Below, one piece after another: positions 59,517 through 64,000 of a stretch of 64,000 bases of DNA. Both the position numbers and the translations under genes were made by a program. The stretch covers positions 1-64,000 of the forward strand of contig CAZOZO010000008.1 of the NCBI GenBank assembly GCA_964584315.1, given 5' to 3'. The notes under the pieces are model-generated. The model ran no database searches, had not been told where the DNA came from, and saw only the letters and a program-made list of their open reading frames with translations. Positions within the stretch are counted from its first letter, which is position 1. The number at the start of each line of letters is the position of its first letter. The stretch comes from CAXXOK01 sp964584315. GTDB lineage: Bacteria; Bacillota; Clostridia; Christensenellales; Aristaeellaceae.

Positions 59517-61092
59517 ACAGGTCCCTCTCTTTCGGCGGCGGCGCGCTGGGCGGCACGCGGATGGGTTTCGGCTGGTTCTGGAGCAGGTGCCGCACGGGCG
59601 CGCACAACAGCGACGGGTCAAGGCAGCTTAAAAACAGCAGCTCCCGCGCGGGCATGGGGTGTAGGGTAAATAGATCGGGGTACTTGTCCACCAGGTGCCG
59701 CAGCAGCGTTCGCTCACTCAGGTCGCGCTGGCCGTCCGCGTCGAACTGGGTGCGCGCCTGCACCTCGCGGCACAGCGGCGCGAGCAACCGCACGGGCACC
59801 ACCAGCATGGACGCGTCCGGCTCGCCATCCACCCAGGCGATATGCACGCGGTCGTCCGTCAGGTGGGCGAAGGTGAGGGGCGCATCCGCGCACACGGGGT
59901 GGGGCAGCGCGTCGATATCCAGCCACATCAGGTGCTCGTAGGCGGGGTAGGCCCGCTGGGCGCGCTGCAATAGCAGCAGCTTGCTACGGCGCATCAGTTC
60001 TGTCAGGGTCATGCCCTGCGAGAGCAGCGTGCGCGGCAGCAGCGTGTTGTCAGGGTAGGCGAGGGTGTTGGCAAAGCGGCTGCGCAGGTGGCGCTCCATC
60101 TCGCCGCCCGCGTACAGCGTGAGCGGCAGGCCATGCAGGCGCATGAGCGCGTCAAAGCGCAGCATGTAGGTCTGCGGCGGGCGTGCCGCGTCCGGCAGGT
60201 CGATGTAAGCCGTCACGGTGAGCGGCGCGGGCGCTTCTTTACGGCGCAAAAGGCGGCGGCGGAGGCGAGCAGCTTTCGTTTTCAAAAGCAGCGGCAGCGG
60301 CAGGCGTTGGGCGTAGCCGTCCTCCACGCCGAACAGCCCCTGCGTCGCCTTGATGATAGCGGCGCGCCGTGCGAACGAGAAGCCCGCCAGCCGCTCAAAG
60401 CGACTGAGCAAGGGCGGGGGCAGCACTTCCGGTGTAGGCATTACCAGCGCCTGCGCACACCCGTCCGGCGAGAGCGGCCACAGTGGCACCGCGTCCAGCG
60501 CGTACACGGCGTAGCCCGCCGCGTAGGCCGCGATGGAGAGGGAATCCTCCACCGCGTCCGCGGTCTGTAAAAAGTCGCGCCGCCCCAGCAGGCACGCGGG
60601 GTGGATGAGCAGCGTCTTGACCGGCGCGGCGGCGCACACCAGCGGCAGACCCGCGCCGATGGTCGCGGTATGATCGTCGGTAAAGCAGCGGATGGAGGGC
60701 AGGTGTGCCTGCGCGCCGCCATCCCCGTTCACGACGGAGGCAGTCAGCACGGCGCGCGTCTCGGGCACTTTGGCGAAGCGGCCCAGCAGCACCGCGTCCC
60801 AACGGTCGGCAAAGCCGTGCTCACCGCGCAGGTATAAAAAATGCGTCTCATCGGTCATCAGGGGCAAAAGTCCTTTGAGCCCCGCCGCCTCGTCAAAAAA
60901 CTTCACATCGCCCGCGCCCAGCGCGCCTGCGGGCAGGCCCGCCTCCGCAAAGGCGTCCGCAAAGCCCGCGGCCACGGCAAAGCGCAGGCCGTAAGGCCTG
61001 CGGGCATGCGCAACCGCGGCAAGCGCCATATCCAGCGCCGCCTCAGCATTGGGCAGATCAGCAAGCATGACCAGCATACGGGGGTTCAGCAT
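59509..61092 (-). CDS. glycosyltransferase-like protein, unknown
   Basis: 527 residues from ATG 61092 after CCGGAGG; the frame to 61290 crosses repeat B. The first 330 residues look like a divergent GT-A-like domain without a clear DxD (MLADLPNAEAALDMALAAVAHA; AVLTASVVNGDG). The second half shows RAYPAYEHLMWLDIDALPHPV, where DID could bind a metal-nucleotide sugar, and FDADGQRDLSERTLLRHLVDKYPDLF. No signal peptide or membrane segment. Assignment is tentative. Confidence 0.6.
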   Translation of the reverse strand: MLNPRMLVMLADLPNAEAALDMALAAVAHARRPYGLRFAVAAGFADAFAEAGLPAGALGAGDVKFFDEAAGLKGLLPLMTDETHFLYLRGEHGFADRWDAVLLGRFAKVPETRAVLTASVVNGDGGAQAHLPSIRCFTDDHTATIGAGLPLVCAAAPVKTLLIHPACLLGRRDFLQTADAVEDSLSIAAYAAGYAVYALDAVPLWPLSPDGCAQALVMPTPEVLPPPLLSRFERLAGFSFARRAAIIKATQGLFGVEDGYAQRLPLPLLLKTKAARLRRRLLRRKEAPAPLTVTAYIDLPDAARPPQTYMLRFDALMRLHGLPLTLYAGGEMERHLRSRFANTLAYPDNTLLPRTLLSQGMTLTELMRRSKLLLLQRAQRAYPAYEHLMWLDIDALPHPVCADAPLTFAHLTDDRVHIAWVDGEPDASMLVVPVRLLAPLCREVQARTQFDADGQRDLSERTLLRHLVDKYPDLFTLHPMPARELLFLSCLDPSLLCAPVRHLLQNQPKPIRVPPSAPPPKERDLYA

Positions 61093-61192
61093 GGGCGATT
61101 CCTCCGGGGGCGCGAATCGACGCCCCTTCCCTTTGCACCCATCATACGATGGGAAAGGCAGGTGCGTCAAGGGCGTCGGCTCTGTCTCCTGT

Positions 61193-61345
61193 GGCATCGG
61201 AGGAGAGCGTGCGGCCTGTGGTCGCTTCGCCGCAGGCGAAAGCGAACCGGAGATGGCCAGTTTGACAAGCACTGGGCGCGGCAGCGCCATGTGCGCCGAT
61301 CAAACTGGCGGGACGCTGGGGCGCTGTCCCCTCCCAACCGCCCCC
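61193..61345 (+). repeat. dispersed structured repeat, copy B
   Basis: Partner of 54220-54375. Stem 1: GCCAGTTTGA (61256-61265) with TCAAACTGGC (61300-61309), enclosing GGCGC/GCGCC. Compared with copy A one T-A pair has become A-T, so pairing is kept. Lies between the EAL-PAS gene and the glycosyltransferase-like gene. Confidence 0.8.
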
Positions 61346-61385
61346 TGGGAACGACGGGTAGAGGCCGTTCAGCGCAAACTAATCT

Positions 61386-61430
61386 CACAGGAGTCCCATG
61401 AGCGCCGCAGGCATTCATGGGACTCCTGTG
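61386..61430. terminator. 16 bp perfect hairpin downstream of EAL-PAS gene
   Basis: CACAGGAGTCCCATGA (61386-61401) with TCATGGGACTCCTGTG (61415-61430), 13-base loop, about 100 bases past the stop at 61530. No T run, so terminator use is plausible only. Confidence 0.55.
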
Positions 61431-61529
61431 GCAGTATACGGTTCGGGAAGGGTTTTGCTGCGCCGACGGCTCATTGTGGCAAGACGTTGTATGTGAAAGA
61501 ACGTTTCGTGTACGACGTGTCTTGCGCGG

Positions 61530-64000
61530 TCAGTCGTCGACGGGCACTACGGCGCAGTAGCACAGCGGTGCGTTCTCACCGGGCACGGCGGCGGCCAGCA
61601 CGCGCACCCGCAGGGGCTTGCCGTCCGGCGTGAGCAGCGTCATCGGCTCGTCAAACTCACTGCGCCCCTGCGCGAACGCCTCGCGGATACGGGCAAGCGC
61701 GTCTGCGCCCAAGGCGGGCACAGGCCCAGTACCGCCGGACGTGAGCGCGGCCATGCGGCGTGTCTCAAAGCGCACGCGAGGCGCTTCGCCCAGCTCGTAC
61801 AGGGCCACGGCGGCAGGCAAGTGCTCGGCAATGCCGCGCACCTCGGCCTGCAGCGTGCGAAGCTCGGTGATGTCCTGAATGACGGCGAAGATGCGGGCAT
61901 GGCCCGGCTCCGCACCCGCGTACACGGTGTTGCGCGAGCGCATCCAAAGCATGCGTCCGTCCTTGTGGTACACGCGGTATTCGATGGTGTAGGGCTCGCC
62001 CGTGCGTAGCATTTCACGCGTGCTCTGCTCAAAGCGCGGGATGTCCTCGGGGTGCACGCCCAGGAAGGAGTGCGCGTCGTCGTAGAGCGGCTCCGTCTCG
62101 TCATAGCCCACGATGCTGCGGTAGCCATTGCTCAGGAAGAGGATGCGCTGCCGCTCGCCCGCCACCTCGAACACGCCCAGCCCCACCAGAAAGTTGTCCG
62201 CGAAGGCCTGAAAGCGCGTCTGCTCATCCAGGTAGTTTTCGCGTATCTTCATCTGCTCGTCGATGCGGTCGATGGCGGCTACAATGCGTTCGGCGCGGCC
62301 TTGCGGGTCTGTTACCAGCGTGCACAGCACGCGGCACCACAAGGGCTCGCCCGCGCGGCTCAGGAGGCGCAGGGTCACGGCGGCGTTGCCGTGGGCGATC
62401 ACATCATTCACGAACATGCGGAACACGTTCAAGTCCTTGCCGTACACATAGGGCTCCAGATCCTTGTGCGAGGTGAGGCTTGGGAAATCAAAGGCGCAAA
62501 TGGCGAAGCGGTCGAACCCGCTGGAGGCGCTCACGCGGCCCGTGTGCACCTCCCACTCCATGAGCGACGTTCCCAAATGCTCCATCAGGCTCTGATAATG
62601 CGCCTGCTCCGCCTGCTTCAGCTGCAGCCACTGGTTTTCATGCAGCAGGCTGTCCGCCCGCTTGCGGCTGTCCACATCGGCCACGCACATCAGGTACGCC
62701 TCCGAACCGTCGTCCGTGGGCACGCGGATGAACGTGAACGAGGCCCAGCTGCCCTCCCGCCCGTCGCCGCACACGCGGCGCTCCAACAGGTAATAGCCGC
62801 TGGCGCTCTCGCGCACGCGCTGGCTCAGGTAGCCGGGCGTGAGGATCGCGTGGGTCAGCTCTTCATCCGCCTCGAGCAGGAAATGGCTCAGCCATTGCCC
62901 AAGCGTGTCCAGCGGCTGCTCAAAGTCGGGCGTGGCGGCCTGGTCTCCCGCGATATACACGGCGCGCGCAGCACCGCGAGTCATGTTCAGCTCAAACACG
63001 CTGCTGTACACATTGCGCAGCACCATGGCGTAGTTCCTGAGCGTGCGCGTCTGCTCAAACTCCTTTTGCTCCGTCACGTCGGTAAACGAGAAGGCGAACA
63101 CATCGTTGGCGCCCGCCCTGCCCAGGTGGCGGATGCGCGCCTCCAGCCACGGCTGCCTGCCGTCGCGCGAGAGCACATGGCGGCACACCAGGCGCTCCAC
63201 GCGCCCCCCTTCGGCGGCTTTACGGCACGCCTGCATCAGGGCCGGCCGATCGTCCGGGTGCACGGTAAACAACGCCTCGCGCGCGCCCTCGAATACCTGC
63301 CGCGGCGAGCAGCCGAACAGCTCGTAATAGCCGTCGTTCACGCGGCGCACCTCCAGCACGCCGCCAACGAGCTCATAGATGCCCATCGCGCCGATCATAC
63401 CGTTGAACAGCGTGTCCGCCTGCGGGCTGCCGTCCCACAGGCAGCTGAGGTCCACCGAATTGCGGGTGACGGGCAGGTCGGTCTCAAAGGGTGCGGCGCT
63501 CGCCGCGATGTACTGGGCCGCGTATTCCGCCTGCGGCAACGGACGGGCGAACAGGTAGCCCTGCACATGGTCGCAGCCGATGGAGCGCAGGAAGCTCAGC
63601 TGCTCCCACGTCTCCACACCCTCGGCTACCACGGGCATGTGCAGCCACTTGGCCATGCGCACCACGCTGGTCAGGATGCTGGCCGCGCGCGGGTTCACGT
63701 TCAGCTGGGCCAGAAAGCGCATGTCCAGCTTGAGCGCGTCCACGGGCATATCCATGAGCACGTTCAGGCTGCTGTAGCCGCTGCCAAAATCGTCCATCAG
63801 GATGGCAAAGCCCGCCGCACGCAGGCGGTTGATAGCCGTTACCAGTTCCGCGGGGTCCTTGGAGTAGGCGCTCTCGGTCAGCTCCAGCCGCAGCTGGGAG
63901 GGGCTCACGCCATAGCGCGCGAGCAGCGCGGTCAGCTGCTCGGTCAGGTATGGGCTGTAAAGGTCGATGCGGCTGAGGTTGACCGACACCGGCAGCGGGT
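61530..64000 (-). CDS. cyclic-di-GMP phosphodiesterase: EAL domain followed by several PAS domains, 5' part outside window
   Basis: About 822 residues seen; the frame is open through base 64000, so the start and probably a GGDEF part lie outside. The EAL domain is entered at PVSVNLSRIDL and keeps ELTES, MDDFGSGYSSLN, ALKLDMRFL, VAEGVETWEQ and VQGYLFARPLP, all metal and catalytic positions visible here. From about residue 200 on come roughly four PAS modules (GAMGIYELVGGVLEVRRVNDGYYELFGCS; NFLVGLGVFEVAGERQRILFLSNGY; YTIEYRVYHKDGRMLWMRSR). It should degrade c-di-GMP in response to signals. Sensor modules after EAL are an uncommon order. Confidence 0.88.
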   Translation of the reverse strand, partial: PLPVSVNLSRIDLYSPYLTEQLTALLARYGVSPSQLRLELTESAYSKDPAELVTAINRLRAAGFAILMDDFGSGYSSLNVLMDMPVDALKLDMRFLAQLNVNPRAASILTSVVRMAKWLHMPVVAEGVETWEQLSFLRSIGCDHVQGYLFARPLPQAEYAAQYIAASAAPFETDLPVTRNSVDLSCLWDGSPQADTLFNGMIGAMGIYELVGGVLEVRRVNDGYYELFGCSPRQVFEGAREALFTVHPDDRPALMQACRKAAEGGRVERLVCRHVLSRDGRQPWLEARIRHLGRAGANDVFAFSFTDVTEQKEFEQTRTLRNYAMVLRNVYSSVFELNMTRGAARAVYIAGDQAATPDFEQPLDTLGQWLSHFLLEADEELTHAILTPGYLSQRVRESASGYYLLERRVCGDGREGSWASFTFIRVPTDDGSEAYLMCVADVDSRKRADSLLHENQWLQLKQAEQAHYQSLMEHLGTSLMEWEVHTGRVSASSGFDRFAICAFDFPSLTSHKDLEPYVYGKDLNVFRMFVNDVIAHGNAAVTLRLLSRAGEPLWCRVLCTLVTDPQGRAERIVAAIDRIDEQMKIRENYLDEQTRFQAFADNFLVGLGVFEVAGERQRILFLSNGYRSIVGYDETEPLYDDAHSFLGVHPEDIPRFEQSTREMLRTGEPYTIEYRVYHKDGRMLWMRSRNTVYAGAEPGHARIFAVIQDITELRTLQAEVRGIAEHLPAAVALYELGEAPRVRFETRRMAALTSGGTGPVPALGADALARIREAFAQGRSEFDEPMTLLTPDGKPLRVRVLAAAVPGENAPLCYCAVVPVDD

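Noticed and set aside
1..64000. CRISPR array
   Set aside because: No run of regularly spaced repeats and no cas-like gene found in the window.
1..64000. rRNA genes or replication origin
   Set aside because: No rRNA-like conserved stretches, dnaA gene or DnaA-box cluster was noticed.

Overview
The window looks like chromosome of an anaerobic, fairly GC-rich Bacillota, probably a gut Clostridia lineage such as Christensenellales. This is inferred from gene content only: a T-box leader, uronate isomerase and dehydratase genes, TRAP and CUT1 transporters, an OadB/OadG-type sodium pump, PT-rich secreted proteins, and strong AGGAGG ribosome sites. All three solute-binding proteins have signal peptides with an AxA-like end and no lipobox cysteine, which is unusual for a single-membrane Gram-positive.

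Layout. 1-3.8 kb: end of a P-type cation ATPase, translationally coupled to an ATC-hydrolase-family protein, then a methyltransferase. 3.8-4.3 kb: transposase scar with an inverted repeat. 4.3-11.6 kb: glycan-uptake operon (GH2, GH1, two ABC permeases, binding protein) read away from a divergent ArsR-type regulator. 11.9-19.35 kb: decayed mobile or defence island. It holds an apparently intact McrB-McrC-ADP-ribosylglycohydrolase operon, a deletion-fused HsdM remnant, a broken sigma factor and a broken tyrosine integrase, and it abuts two tRNA-Ser genes. 19.6-26.5 kb: His-rich MarR regulator with its own operator, two secreted unknown proteins and a two-gene ABC exporter.

26.9-36.4 kb: hexuronate module (uxaC and uxaA divergent; araM-like dehydrogenase, KdgF cupin and MFS carrier; TRAP dctPQM). 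Three promoters here carry the same TGTAA-N4-TTAC operator just after the -10. 37.1-39.8 kb: wecB, murI and a small membrane protein. 40-42.6 kb: GNAT gene, then a T-box riboswitch in front of an acyl-CoA ligase. 42.9-46.8 kb: two envelope proteins of unknown role.

47.1-51.7 kb: methionine-related block (metQ, metI, metN, ahcY, trxA). Its metN leader encodes a 26-residue peptide with 7 Cys and 5 Met, followed by an intrinsic terminator, which looks like an attenuator not on the usual S-box or T-box list. 51.7-64 kb: BTAD-type regulator, DUF4230 pair, iron alcohol dehydrogenase, OadB/OadG pump segment with a Usp protein, acetyltransferase, thioesterase, glycosyltransferase-like protein, and an EAL-multi-PAS protein cut by the window end. 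Two copies of a roughly 150 bp structured repeat (54.2 and 61.2 kb) show a compensatory base change in one stem.

Long open frames antisense to these genes were treated as shadows. Boundaries, starts and motifs were read by eye; no search was run.
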